DNA of 64,000 nucleotides, taken from Lycium barbarum (Eukaryota > Streptophyta > Magnoliopsida > Solanales > Solanaceae). Within the stretch, counting starts at the first letter, position 1. Each line of letters opens with the position of its first letter. The stretch spans positions 77,086,307-77,150,306 of the forward strand of contig NC_083339.1 in NCBI RefSeq assembly GCF_019175385.1, read 5' to 3'. Positions 1 to 11,830 of the stretch are shown here, piece after piece. The notes beneath the pieces are model-generated. The model was not told the DNA's origin, did not search any database, and worked only from the letters and a program-made list of their open reading frames with translations. Made by a program: the position numbers and the translations under genes.

Positions 1-1659
1 GTGTAGAAACATTAGTGAAGATTAGGGATTCATTAACTATGATCAGATTATTAAGTGGGGATTAATGATTAATTAACTTAATCAGACCACTAAGTGGGCC
101 CCACAAAATGTGGCTGAATTTGATTGGAGCATGGATGATGACATGCTAATAGGACACATGTCAAGTGGGCTGGCCACATGTCAACAAGGCAGGCTGCATA
201 TATAATGTATAGCAATGACTCATTAAGTCATACAATTCATCTTCACCAAACTTCAATTGAAAGAAAAAACCATGAACAGCCATGGCTGCCACTTGAGCTC
301 ACGGCCAATTCAAATGTTGGGAGGAAAGTTGTAATTTTTTTTGTGTTCTACACGTCCAAAGGAGGCAGCAACGTTGGAAGTTGAATTGAGGAAGGAGAAG
401 TGGTGAAATTGGTGTGTGTATAGGATCTGATCAAGCTAACGAAAAGGTAAGATTAACTCTTATTAAGTGGAATTGGAAGTAAGAAAATGTATGATCTCAT
501 TGGTGTTGTAATTGGGCTGAATTGGAGTTGTTTCAATTAAATTTGGTTTTATTGTTGTTGTTGTTGTTCTTGTTATTGATTATGTGTTAAAAGTGAAGGA
601 ATCTTGATAACTAAAGTTGTAATTATTTATATGGTATTGTTGGGACATGAATTGGATTAGAGGTTCATGTAGTGTATTTGAGGATGGTCTGGTTGTGTTG
701 AAGGCATGGGAATATAGTTATAAGTATGTGTGTGTGTCGTTGTTCTTGTTGTTCATGGTGGTATTATACTCTTTTCCATGTATTTGTGATCTTGCGAAGT
801 AAAGGTCAAAAATTGTATTTTCGATGTTGTAGTTCGGTGGACTATTTTGAGCTTGTTATTAAAATGATATTGAAGTAGTTTTCTTGTACATGGATGGTAG
901 TTGATGTTGTTGTCATGTTGTTGTTGATATGGCTCATAAATTTGGAAGAAAGAAGTGTATAAGGTATCGTATATGAAACGTATGTTGGTCTGTTTTGTGT
1001 ATAATCTTAGATGTTAATGATTTGGGTTGAAAATGGATTAAGAGAGGTTATTGGGTTGTGGTTGTTGTTGTTGGTTTGGTTGATTGAGTGGTGGTTGTTA
1101 AATATTAGGGGAAATGTCATCCGTTTCATTTTCAAACAGAATCATCATTGATGTACACGATATACGAATGCCCTCTAAAGTTGTGTACGTATTCCTATGG
1201 TTATAGGTTTGGCATACTAATTGTGGAAAGTTCGTGATTAAGTTGAGTTCCTAGGACGACGTAAGGTATGTAAAGCTATCCCTTCTTTAATTTTGACATG
1301 ATCTATGTGAGACAAACAGACGACAAATGTATAATCTCCAAAGAAACTCCTATTCTTAGAGACACTGGGATAGCTAATGTTCTTTATATCCAGAACCTAT
1401 TTCACATTGTCTTGATACGTGTCTATGATTATTGAACGTCTATTTGATATAATCCATAGTGATGTTCGAGGAGTACTTGACATGACTGTTGTCCTTGATA
1501 CCCAAGTATTAGTTCATTCTACTTATTCTATTGAGTCTCAGATGATGATTTAGTTTGCTTATGGTTGCTCACTACTCTGCTCGTGCATGCTGTTAATATA
1601 TCTTTCACCGAGTCCCGAGCCGGGTATGTTTTCGTGTACAGTATCACTGCAATGTTCAC
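1..1659 (+). mobile_element. Element C 5' LTR, left part (Ty3/gypsy)
   Basis: This stretch matches 26970..27842 followed by 31331..32135 almost base for base, so it is the same LTR as the 3' LTR of element C. By comparison with that copy, which starts TGTTATATCC at 26827, roughly the first 145 bases lie upstream of the window. It stops at the sequence TTCAC, where element B is inserted, and resumes at 21823. It holds a TATATAA promoter box near 199 and a GTT-rich tract near 550. No coding sequence is visible. Its orientation is plus, judged from the primer-binding site that follows its distal half at 22620. Confidence 0.9.
199..205 (+). promoter_or_regulatory. TATA box of element C LTR
   Basis: TATATAA is conserved at 27142..27148 in the 3' LTR of the same element, in a context of flanking sequence that is likewise kept. 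It is the best candidate for the LTR promoter. The transcription start would lie about 30 bases downstream. The assignment rests on position and conservation only. Confidence 0.5.
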
Positions 1660-1804
1660 TGTTACACCTCGAAAATTTCCCAGTGAACGTACAACGGGTA
1701 GACCAAGGAAGTGTTCATGTGTGCGATGTTTTACTAAGTAGGGAATGACTCTTTATGAATTTTGGAAATGAGAAAGTTACAGATTTGCACTTCGACTCAG
1801 TGGG

Positions 1805-2060
1805 TCGTAAAATAGAATACGACCCGTAAAGTGGTTTACGGACCGTAAACTGCCATCGTCATTCAACATTCCAAAAACTTCAACTTTCTGCCAAATGACG
1901 AAATGGTTAAATACGAATCAGAATACGGACCGTAAAGTGAAATACGGCCCGTAAACTGTGTCCGTAAATCACCACGTCTCAGCGTGAGTTTTTGGTTTTG
2001 ATATGCTTAAATACGGTCGTGAAGGATGGACCGTAAACCAGAATACGATTCGTAAACTAG
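1805..2060 (+). repeat. Array of TACGGNCCGTA palindromes in LTR1 U3
   Basis: Short near-palindromes of the form TACGGACCGTA or TACGGCCCGTA, plus degenerate forms such as TACGACCCGTA, recur about ten times at irregular spacing, just upstream of the TATA box. The same array is present in LTR2 (11993..12250) and LTR3 (19560..19845). It appears with a T centre in the LTRs of element H. Each unit carries CpG sites. A role as transcription-factor binding sites or methylation targets is inference. Confidence 0.75.
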
Positions 2061-2117
2061 GTTTATGACCACTGTGTATCCCGACTAATGTTCATAAAAA
2101 TCAGATTTTGTGATTAA

Positions 2118-2124
2118 TATAAGG
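2118..2124 (+). promoter_or_regulatory. TATA box of LTR1
   Basis: TATAAGG followed by GACCC stands just after the palindrome array and before a T/C-rich tract. It is repeated at 12305 (LTR2) and 19894 (LTR3). On the minus strand of element H the equivalent is GTATAAGGACCCC. Conservation across the family supports a core promoter, with the R region starting about 30 bases downstream. Confidence 0.6.
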
Positions 2125-3235
2125 GACCCTTTTCATTCATTTTCATTTCATTTCTCATCTACACAACTCAAGAGAACTCTAGAACATTCCAAACATTTCA
2201 TCCATAAGAATTTAAGGGAAATTAGTGGTCAACTACGTGAAATCCATGGAACCAAGGGTGTGAAGCTCATCAAAGTTCATCTACACCAAGAAATTGCAAA
2301 GGAAGTGAAATAGGGTTTTCAGCATAAAAGAGTGTTGTTGATCAAGGCTCGTTCCAACACTACCCAAGGTAGGTTTGATGACCTTCTCATGATGATTGAA
2401 GCATTAATACGTTGAAACACTTGGATTATAGAATAGTGTAGTAAAACGGGTCATAAAATGTGAATAGTGCCATAGTTGAATGATAGTTGGATTGCATTAT
2501 GAATGTTGATGAGTTGGGAGTATAAATATGTTATAAATGACGTGTAGACCATGAAATAGGTGTGATGTATGAGAAAATGTGATGATGAGCTAAAACCCAT
2601 AAATGTGGAGAAATTGAAGAAAAATGGTGGAATGTGGTAAACATAGATAAATGATGATTGTTGAATACAATATTGTGATCGTTGTTGTGAGCATTTGGGA
2701 GTTAATATAGAATATGGGAAAAGTAGTATAAACAAAGGAAGTGCTGCCCAATGTTCCCTAGAAATAGTAGCGCGTTCTTATAGTCGATTAACTAACGAAA
2801 ATGAGAATTCTCTTTTGAAGGTAGAAACGCGATATCGAAGGAGAACAAGCGAACGATAGCTTAGTTAAACGTCAAAGGTATGTGAGGCTAGTCCCTTCTT
2901 TCTAATGGCATGAATCTCATAGCATAATTTTCCTCCGCTTCATGAGTCCCTATATTCCGAAAAGCTAAAAGCCTATATCCATGAATGGTAATATAAGATA
3001 AGACATATGATATGATGATCTTAAAATGGCATGATGTTATTTATTGCTCACACTCACCTTATATGTTAGTTCCTTCAAGGTGAGGCAGGATGTCGATAAT
3101 TGCTTCATAATGAAATCGGGGGATCACGACCTTACGTCACCCCGACAAAGTAAAGTTGTTCATAAGCCTTATGCATGTATTGTGATAAGTATGTTACGAT
3201 AAGAATATTATGATGAGCATGTATGATGATGATAT

Positions 3236-3475
3236 AACACCGCACCTAATTGGCTGGGCAGTCACCGCTAAGGCGGGCAGCTATACGATACACCATGGCC
3301 AAATGGCATGGGAAGACACCACTAGTGGGCGACATAAGATGATACCCCGGACGCGGGAGGCCTGGACACAGGCTAATGTTATGATTATCACACCGATCCG
3401 ATATGGACGGGCAGCTTATACATTACTACACCGCACCTATTTGAGCGGGCAGCTTATACATTATGCAAACATGAT
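3236..3475 (+). repeat. GC-rich degenerate tandem block in LTR1
   Basis: Units containing CCGCACCT...GGGCAG and ACCGCTAAGGCGGGCAGC recur, ending in two similar units around 3400..3470. LTR2 carries the same block at 13395..13625. LTR3 (21010..21215) has lost about 30 bases of it. The equivalent position of the other LTR families holds different tandem units, so this part of the LTR is a hot spot of repeat turnover. Confidence 0.6.
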
Positions 3476-3600
3476 ATGATGACGAGTATGAGTAAGACAG
3501 CATGGCTTAATTCTTTTATACATGACAGTTAGATATCGATGTTCCATATTGATATTTCCTTTATGTCATTGTTCTATTTCATTGTTTATGCCTCTCATAC

Positions 3601-3662
3601 TCAGTATAATATTCGTACTGACGTCCGTTTTATTTGGACGCTGTGATCATGCCCACAGGTAG
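3601..3662 (+). other. Paired hairpins plus splice-donor-like site in LTR1
   Basis: Stem 1 is CAGTAT (3602..3607) with GTACTG (3615..3620), closed with one G-U pair. Stem 2 is CGTCC (3622..3626) with GGACG (3636..3640). They are followed by TCATGCCCACAG|GTAGAC, whose CAG|GTA at 3656..3661 looks like a 5' splice site. The module recurs in all LTRs of the window. In the other LTR family stem 2 is CCCCC/GGGGG, which keeps the pairing. The paired folding and the splice function are inferred from sequence only. Confidence 0.6.
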
Positions 3663-4077
3663 ACAGGGAGGAGAGCTCGACCCAGACCAGCAGTAGCCGT
3701 CAGCTGATTGAAAGCACTCCTTTGTTCGGAGGTGCTTATGACGATTCTTTTGTGTATATTCATGTATATGTATTTTTGGGCATGACGGGGTCCTGTCCCG
3801 TCCTTATGCTTAGCACTCCAGTAAAGGCTCATAGATGCGCAGTGTGGGTTAGATGGTCTCACGAGATGCTATTATATGTATATATATTATTTTGATGGCC
3901 GAAAGGCAAATGTATTTAAAAAGTATTTATGTTTCCATATAAAATATGATTTTCCTACAATTTGAGTATAAAGCTGATAAAAGACCATTAAATGAGCAAG
4001 ATAAGTAGTAGCACGAGTGGTGCTCGGTGGCTAGCCCCGGGTACCCGTCACGGCCCCTTGCTGGGTCATGATAAAAG

Positions 4078-4091
4078 TGGTATCAGAGTGG
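4078..4091 (+). other. Primer-binding site of internal domain 1
   Basis: TGGTATCAGAGTGG lies four bases after the end of LTR1. It matches the usual plant initiator-tRNA-Met primer site, TGGTATCAGAGC, except at the distal bases. The equivalent sites are 14237 (domain 2), 22620 (element C) and 45498..45511 (element H, minus strand). Confidence 0.9.
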
Positions 4092-4278
4092 TTCAGTCCT
4101 AGGAAGTGTCTACGAGCTGTGTCTAGTAGAGTCTTGTTTATGGTGTGTTGCGCGCCACATCAATAAACAAGTGGCTACAGGGCATTTAGGAAAAATGACC
4201 ATCCTTCTTCTTATGAAATCGTGCGATAGAGCCATGTATAAGACTTTATCCTCCCTAATAGTGTGATATGATTTCAGA

Positions 4279-5640
4279 ATGCCGCCAAAGGGAAAGGCTA
4301 CAGCCGCCCAGAAGGGCAAGACTACGGCTAAGAGGCGGGTAGAAAGAGAGCCTCTGATGAATACAGAAGAATGCAAATCACATAATGAGGCCTTGTCTAA
4401 TACTTCTTCTACCCCGCCTAATGTGGAAGAACAAGGAGGAGCTCCAGCTCCAATTCCTCCACCGGTTGCTTCGCGTCAACAAGTGACCGAGGCCATTCAG
4501 TTATTGACGCAATTGGTTGCCGCTCAGTCACAACGACAAAATGCGAGTTCAAGCGATCGGGCAGCAAGTACCAAAGCCCGTGATTTTATGAGCCTAAATC
4601 CTCCGGAGTTTTTCGGGTCAAAGCCGGATGAAGACCCGCAAGGTTTCATAGATGAGGTACCGAGGACATTGAAGATTGTCCATGCCTCTAAAACTGAATC
4701 AGTGGAGTTGGCATCTTTTAGACTCCGGGATGTGGCTGTTTTATGGTACAACAACTGGGTATTATCAAGGGGAGAGTATGCGCCTCCTCCGGTTTGGCAA
4801 GAATTCGTGGATGCATTTATTCGTCACCATTTGCCACTCGAGGTCCGCCGAGCTAGAGCGGATAGGTTTCTAAATCTGAGGCAAGGAAATATGAGTGCCC
4901 GGGAGTATAGCATGCAATTTAATTCTTTGGCTAGATATGCCCCGGCTATTGTGGCCGACATGGGAGATCGGGTACATAGATTTGTAAGTGGCCTAGGGCC
5001 ACATCTATTCAGACATTGTTTGACGGTTTCCTTGAAGACGGGATGGATATTTCCCGAATACAGGCCCATGCTCAGAATTTAGAGGGGCGACAACAACCAC
5101 GAAGGGATGACTGCGATAATGAAATAAGGCAAAGCAAGAGGGAGAGATCTATGGGAGCAGGCAGTGGTTATAGAGGGGTATCAAGGCAGACATATTTTGG
5201 TTACTCAGGTCAGTGGGTGACCAGTGCACCTCCTCGATTTACAGGTAGGAGATTTGATCGCTCCTTCCGCTCAGGACAGGGCCCGAGTTCGAGGACTCTA
5301 TATTTCCAGTTTAGGGTAGATTATAGCCAGAGGAGACCCCCAGCACCGCGATGCAGCCAGTGTGGTAGATTGTATTCCAGACAGTGTCGCCTGGGATCGG
5401 ATGCTTGCTATACTTGCGGCCAAGTTGGGCACATAATGAGAGAATGCCCGTCGATGAGTGGCAGAGTTGGAGTTCAGCCCGCAGGCTCAGCAGCTGGTTC
5501 CTCGTCAGCGCGCCTGGTAGGGCAGGCTCCCCAGATGTTAATAGGCCAAGGTAGAGGCAGAGGGGCAGCATCTACTACAGGTGCCACCCATCCCCGCGTA
5601 TATGCTTTAGCCGGACGACAGGATCTTTTGTCCTCCCCGG
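4279..5640 (+). pseudogene. gag of element B, copy 1 (frameshifted)
   Basis: Structural capsid/nucleocapsid protein of a Ty3/gypsy retrotransposon. The start ATG at 4279 begins MPPKGKATAAQKG, a basic N-terminus. A capsid segment follows with WYNNWVLSRGE and the retrotransposon-gag motif ending in REYSMQFNSLARYAP. A CCHC zinc knuckle is encoded at 5406..5447 (C-X2-C-X4-H-X4-C). A one-base deletion near 5034, visible against copy 2 (15193), shifts the frame, so the N-terminal part stops at 5082 and the rest continues in another frame from about 5016. The bases TTTCAG stand two bases before the ATG and look like a splice acceptor. Downstream it runs into the protease without a clear break. Confidence 0.88.
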
Positions 5641-7227
5641 ATGTGGTTACAGGTATATTGTCTATATTCTCCCGTGATGTGTATGCATTGATAGATCCCA
5701 GTTCTACGTTCTCTTATATTACTCCATATGTTGCTGGTTGTATTGGGATGAAACCCGAGTCAATCAAACCTTTTGTGGTACTCACTCCGGCTGGTGATCC
5801 CGTGATAGCAAGGAAAGTGTACAAAAATTGTGTCATTGTGATATGTGATCGTCAGACCAAAGCTGGTTTGATTGAGCTGAAAATGATAGATTTCGATGTA
5901 ATCATGGGTATGGATTGGTTGGCCTCGTGTTATGCAAATGTTGATTGTCGCACGAAAGTGGTTCGATTTCAATTTCCGGGAGAGCCCGTGCTTCAATGGA
6001 AGGGTAATGCAGCATCTCAAAAGGGTAGGTTTATTTCCTACCTTAAGGCAAGGAAGATGATAGCCAAGGGTTATATTTATCATTTAGTACGGGTTCATGA
6101 CACCGAGTCAAAGCCACCAACTTTCCAATCAGTTCCGGTAGTGAATGAATTTCCGGATGTATTCCCAGACGAACTTCCAGGTCTTCCTCCGGAAAGAGAG
6201 ATTGACTTCGCCATTTATGTGTTGCCGTACACCAAGCCTATTGCTATTCCTCCTTATCGAAAGGCTCCGGCGGAATTAAAAGAGCTAAAGGCGCAGTTGA
6301 AAGACTTTCTTGAAAAGGGGTTTATTAGACCCAGTTCATCACCGTGGGGAGCACCAGTCTTGTTTATAAGGAAGAAAGACGGATCTCTACGAATGTGTAT
6401 CGACTATAGGCAGTAGAACAAGGTGACGATAAAGAACAGATATCCACTTCTGAGGATTGATGATTTGTTTGATCAGCTGCAGGTTGCCAAGTGGTTTTCT
6501 AAAATCGAGTTGAGGTCGGGTTATCATCAAGTGAGAGTTAGAGAAGCGGATATTCCCAAGATAGCTTTCAATACACGATATGGCCATTATGAGTTTCGAG
6601 TAATGTCATTCGGGTTGACTAATGCTCCGGCCGTGTTTATGAACTTGATGAATAATGTGTTCAGGCCACTCTTGGATTTCTTTGTAATAGTATTTATTGA
6701 TGATATTCTGGTATATTCTCGCACTGAATCAGAACAAGCAGATCATTTGCGAATTGTTCTTGGCATTCTTCGAGCCCGGGAATTATATGCAAAATTTTCA
6801 AAGTGTGAGTTTTGGCTGAATTCTGTTACATTTCTGGGTGATGTCATTTCAAATGATGGCATTCGAGTCGACACTCAGAAAATTGAAGCTGTGAAGACTT
6901 GGCCAAGGCCTACGATGCCTACAGAAGTTCGTAGTTTTCTGGGTTTGGCAGGATACTATAGAAGATTCGTAGAGGGCTTTTCATCTATTTCAGCCCCTTT
7001 GACGAAGCTAACCCAGAAGTCAGCCAAATTTCAATGGAATGATGCTTGTGAGCGCAGCTTCCAAGAGTTAAAAGACAGACTGACCTCAGCTCCGATCTTA
7101 ACACTTCCAGAAGGGTCAAATGGCTATGTGGTGTATTGTGACGCTTCCGGTGTTGGACTAGGATGCGTATTGATGCAGCATGGGAAAGTTATTGCATATA
7201 CTTCGAGACAATTACGAAAACATGAAG
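5641..7227 (+). pseudogene. pol of element B copy 1: protease, reverse transcriptase, start of RNase H
   Basis: The frame reads from gag into an aspartic protease. Its active site is D-P-S-S-T at 5694, where copy 2 has D-P-G-S-T, so the conserved glycine is lost. Reverse transcriptase begins near 6130 with [19 protein letters not shown] stop codon (TAG, 6414..6416) replaces the TTG leucine seen in copy 2. The reading frame then continues through [12 protein letters not shown] to the catalytic FIDD box at 6693..6704, which is intact. RNase H starts near 7100 ([10 protein letters not shown]) and is cut by the solo LTR at 7228. The polyprotein would have supplied replication and integration enzymes. 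This copy cannot be translated through. Confidence 0.9.
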
Positions 7228-9809
7228 TGTCACACCCCAATCCTGATAGGGTATGATGGGCACCCGACCCCTTACGCAGAGCCGAGCGAACACGCTGGTT
7301 CTCGTTACTTCATAACCTCACTAGACTCTCAAATCACGAAATGTAATGCATAATGAAAACCTGTCAAAACCATTCTTTTCGATCGTTCTCAAATCAAGTA
7401 GAATCTGTAATCATATGGGATTTGTAACATAATGCATAATGGTATGTCGGCTTACAGAGCCGCTTACAAGACTGACATGCTATATACGTGACTCTGTCTG
7501 CAAAGTCTCTAACATAAATTGATATACCATAACGTAGATGCTCTGACTCGGCAACACTCCGGAAGGAAATGGAGCTCGCCAATCCAGCTGGAACATCTAA
7601 TAAGATATCCTCCACTCATCTGTATACACCTGCGTGGCATGAAACGCAGCGTCCACAAGAAGGGACGTTAGTACGAGCAATGTACTGAGTATGTAAGGCA
7701 TAAAATACAATAAAGAGGATCATAACTAGAATAGAGATTTACCAGAAACAAGTATGACTTTTAAAAACATCAATACACTTGCCTTGTGAAATGAAAATCA
7801 TGCATATCAACATCATATACCATATATATATATATAACGTGTCCCGGCCCTCTAGTGAGGGACTCGGTGAATAAAGTCATGCATTCCAACATCATATATC
7901 ATATATATATATATATATATATATAACGTGTCCCGGCCCTCTAGTGAGGGACTCGGTGATTAGAGTCATCATATGCCGTCCTGGCCGCCATCCCCGTATC
8001 ATCATATCATCATGTCATCATATCATCATGTACATATACATATAACGTGTCCCGACCCTCTAGTGAGGGACTCGGTGAACAATGCAGTGAAATTGCGCAC
8101 GAGAACGTGTCCTGGCCCGGGACTCAGTGAAGGGAGTAATGACAGCATGCACGAGCAGAGTAGTGAGAAACCATATGCATATAAATCAATCTTTGGACTC
8201 AATAGATGAGTACACTAATCGACACTTGAAGGGTCATAAACACGTTTCGAGTCAATCTGAGTTAGCTTAACAAAGTTATGGACATTATTCACTACAGACA
8301 CCTTTACGAAGGTTTCAAAGCAATCCGAGACCGTCTACGAAAGTTAGGAACATTAATCCTTATAAAACCCTTTTAGGAATAGGACTCTTTATGCTTTGCT
8401 CGCTATTCAATCATACAAAAGGCTCGACCATACTAAGTATGCTAGTGTCAAGAAGTGAATAAGAATCGTAAACAAGCTCGGAACTAAAGAATAGAGTTAC
8501 CCCAAGGTGCGTGTCATACCTTACTTAGCTCTAGGACATGCCAAAAGAAAGAAAGGGTAAGTCTTACATACCTTGTCCGCTTCCTAAGCTAATTCGAACT
8601 TAAGTCTCGGCTTTCCCAAGATCTACAACAACGTCAGAAGACAGCAAACATTAGCTATAAGTATTTAGGAATCCGATTCTAAGCTAGCAATTCACCTACA
8701 GAAATTCGGGCAGCATTTCCCCTGTAAATTCAACAAACCCCGAGAATTCAACTCGGCTAAATCATCAACAACAATACCAACGACCACATTAACAACTTCA
8801 ACAATTTAATTCAAAATGCATTCTAACGTTAGCAACCCTTTCTACATAATTCGACGGCACTTCACTTACATTCGAATTAATCACAACAACCCAACTCACA
8901 ATCTTCCAAACTCAATAAGAACACCAACAACACATTCCTCGTTTCCAAGTTCATGAATTATACCAACAACCACACGTTAACAACATTATTCATGCAAATA
9001 TAAGAAACCATGCTAACATCACATTAACTCCTACAACAACCCTCAACGATTACAACTTCATTTTAAGCCATCAAACCTTCATTTTCATCAAGGAATCCAC
9101 AACAGCAACAACCAAAAATATTAAATAAAATCAATTCACTACATCTTACCAAGGCAGCCCCTATACGGCCACAACCCACACACAAATATTTCATGAATTT
9201 CATCCATTTCTACATACTACAACACTCACAAGTCGTCCCTAACACATAGAAAAGGAGATTAAATCTTACCTTTACCCTTTAACTTCTCAACTTGGCTAGG
9301 GTTTGCAAATTGCACAAATGAATGATTTGCTTGCTCCAACAACTACTCCACGTTAATAAGGGCCTTCAAATTAGTTGAAATGCTAGAAGAAAATTGTTTT
9401 TTTTTTTGATGAATTTTTCATGGCACCAAATTCGGCTAGCTTGGCCGAATGGTTCTCCTCTCTTCTTGAAGTTTCTCAAGTTGTGAAGAAGATGAATATG
9501 TCTTGCTTTGTCATCTCTCAACTATATATATACATGGCTCCTACTAATACCAAGTGGACACATGCCACCACTCATGGCTTGAGTTAATTGGCCAAGCCAT
9601 GGGTGGGACCCACACATGCCACACGGCCACTTGTGGCTTTTATGGTTCATGGCTTAATTAATTCCAAATTCCAACTTTGCCCTTAATATTCCATACCAAT
9701 AATATTTATAAGCAACTTGTGCATTAAGACAAAACCGGAAAATAGCCTTGCCCTTAACTTATCGCGATTATCTTGAAATATCCGAATGTACAAAATACGG
9801 GATATAACA
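7228..9809 (-). mobile_element. Solo LTR nested in element B copy 1 (family 2)
   Basis: The insertion is bounded by TGTCACACC and GATATAACA and flanked by the 5-base duplication TGAAG (7223..7227, 9810..9814). Removing it and one TGAAG restores the sequence of copy 2 at 17370. No internal domain is present, so it is the single LTR left by LTR-LTR recombination. Read on the minus strand it starts TGTTATATCCCG, like the family of element C. It contains four tandem units of the type CCGGCCCTCTAGTGAGGGAC (7835..8125), an AT microsatellite (7890..7925), the double hairpin (7650..7688), and AT-rich sequence without genes from about 8600 to 9250. Confidence 0.93.
7835..8125 (-). repeat. Tandem repeat units in the nested solo LTR
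   Basis: The unit CCCTCTAGTGAGGGACTCGG occurs near 7847, 7936 and 8054. A shortened form with CCTGGCCCGGGACTC occurs near 8108. Units are separated by AT-rich spacers of unequal length, including (AT)n. The same unit on the plus strand occurs in element C (21823..21960, 32125..32260) and in solo LTR G (52350..52570). Confidence 0.7.
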
Positions 9810-9814
9810 TGAAG

Positions 9815-11622
9815 GGAATTATCCGACTCATGATCTCGAATTGGCTGCAGTTATTCATGCCTTAAAGATATGGAGGCATTATTTGTATGGTGTGCATGTT
9901 AATATTTATACAGATCACAAAAAGCCTTCAATACATTTTCAAGCAGAAGGAGTTGAACCTGCGGCAGAGGCGGTGGTTAGAATTATTGAAGGATTATGAT
10001 GTGGATATTTTGTATCACCCCGGAAAAGCGAATGTAGTAGCCGATGCGCTTAGCCGCCGATCAATGGGCAGTTTATGTGAAGTCCCCCCGGAAAATAAAG
10101 AGATGGTTCATGAACTCCGCCAATTAGCTAATCTTGGAGTGCGGGTGATTGATTCGGGTAATGCAGGGATTGGAATCAATGACCCCACGACTTCGTCCTA
10201 GGATGTAGAAGTGAAAGAACGGCAATATAAAGATCCTCAATTGCGTCACTACAGAGACACCTCTTATGGAAAAGAGAAGTCTTCATTTGAAGTTTCTATA
10301 GATGGAATTCTTAGGTACTGAGGTAGATTATGTGTGCCGAATGTAGCAGAATTGCGCAGATGAATTCTTGAAGAAGCACATTATTCTCGGTATTCTATTC
10401 ATCCAGGTGCAACTAAAATGTATCATGATCTCAAGAAGATGTATTGGTGGGATGGCATGAAGAGAGACATAGCCGAATTTGTAACGCATTGTCCAAATTG
10501 CCAACAAATTAAGATCGAACATCAGAAGCCTGGAGGCTTATTGCAAGCAATAGAAATCCCTACTTGGAAATGGGAAGTGATCAACATCGATTTTATCGTG
10601 GAGTTACGTCGTTCTTGAGGCAGGTATGATTCTATATGGGTGATCGTGGATAGATTAACAAAGGCAGCTCATTTTCTTCCAGTCAAAACTACCTACTTAG
10701 CAGAAGACTATGCGAGGTTATATCTCCATGGTATACCATTATCTATTATCACAGATAGAGGAGCACAGTTTACAGCCAGGTTTTGGAAGTCCTTCCAAGA
10801 AGGTCTAGGTACTCAAGTAAAGCTTAGCACGACATTTCATCCGCAGATCGATGGACAAGCCGAGCGTACTATCCAAACCTTGGAAGATATGCTACGAGCA
10901 TGTGTGCTGGATTTTGGTGGAAGTTGGGACGATCATTTACCGCTAATCAAATTTGCATATAATAATAACTATCATTCCAGCATTCAAATGGCTCCATATG
11001 AAGCTTTGTATGGAAGGAAATGTAGATCCCCAATCGAGGGCTTGAAATAGGAGAAACACAACTAGTAGGCCCTAAATTAATTCAGCAAGCGGTGGAAAAG
11101 GTTTAGGTGATCCGAGATCGATTGTTAACGACCCAAAGTCGCCAAAAGTCTTATGCGGACAATCGACGACGGGGCTTGGAATTTCAAGTTGGTGATTGGG
11201 TATTTTTGAAAGTATCGCCAATGAAAGGGGTGATGAGATTTGGTAAGAAAGGGAAGCTAAGCCCTAGATACATTGGACCCTACAGAATTATCCGCAAGGT
11301 GGATCATGTAGCCTATGAATTGGATTTGCCTTCGGAGCTTGAATCAGTCCACCCAATTTTCCACGTTTCCATGCTCCGCAAGTGTATTGGAGATCCCAAA
11401 AATATTGTTCCGATAGATGATGTGCAAGTAATAGAAAAGCTAACCTATGAAGAAGTGCCTATTGCTATCCTCGACAGGCAAGCGCGAAAGCTCCGAAACA
11501 AAGAGGTGGTCTCAGTTAAAGTCTTGTGGCGAAACAATAACCGAGAAGAAATGACTTGGGAAGCGGAAGAGAGTATGAAGTCTAAGTATCCGCATTTATT
11601 TCGACCCCTAGGAGAGATTTAA
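9815..11622 (+). pseudogene. pol of element B copy 1: RNase H, integrase, chromodomain-like end
   Basis: This is the second half of pol after the solo LTR. RNase H continues with a one-base insertion near 9914 (a longer A run than copy 2). The integrase has the zinc-binding H-H-C-C segment ending in CPNCQQ (about 10490), then the DDE core with DRLTKAAHF and ITDRGAQF. The C-terminus, about 11440..11622, reads RKLRNKEVVSVKVLWR and ends KYPHLF, typical of the chromodomain-like end of Tekay/Del chromoviruses. Stops are at 10199 (TAG), 10319, 10361 and 10616 (all TGA where copy 2 has CGA) and 11104 (TAG). About 18 bases present in copy 2 near 18281 are missing near 10729. Confidence 0.9.
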
Positions 11623-11830
11623 GATGAAACGCCAACGATATGAGGTACGTATGCTTATTTTTCATGCTTTTGGTCGTGTGTTGCCATAGATATGTCGATG
11701 TTGTGATGTAGCCCTGTGAGGCGATGATATTATGGGATGTTGTGACAGGTTGGTAGTGCCAAATTACAGGGGAAACTATGGCGAAATTTTCGTAGAATCC
11801 CGAGTGCTGAACATTCGAGGATGAATGTTC

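Larger units (their letters stand above)
1660..4073 (+). repeat. LTR1 of element B
   Basis: It starts TGTTACACCTCG and ends GGGTCATGATA, where the other copies end GGGTCGTGACA, so the terminal CA has become TA. The U3 part carries a run of TACGG-N-CCGTA near-palindromes (1805..2060), then a TATA box (2118). Downstream are a GC-rich repeat block (3236..3475) and the paired hairpins with a splice-donor-like site (3601..3662). Relative to LTR2 it keeps a segment of about 30 bases near 2458..2490. Relative to LTR3 it keeps about 30 bases near 3270..3300. Comparing the open stretch at 2110..2313 with the other copies shows it has no ATG start, so I do not call it a gene. Confidence 0.93.

Noticed and set aside
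2110..2313. Conserved open stretch of 67 codons in LTR1 and LTR2
   Set aside because: It begins with GTG, not ATG, and is conserved only because the LTRs are copies of each other. No domain is recognisable.
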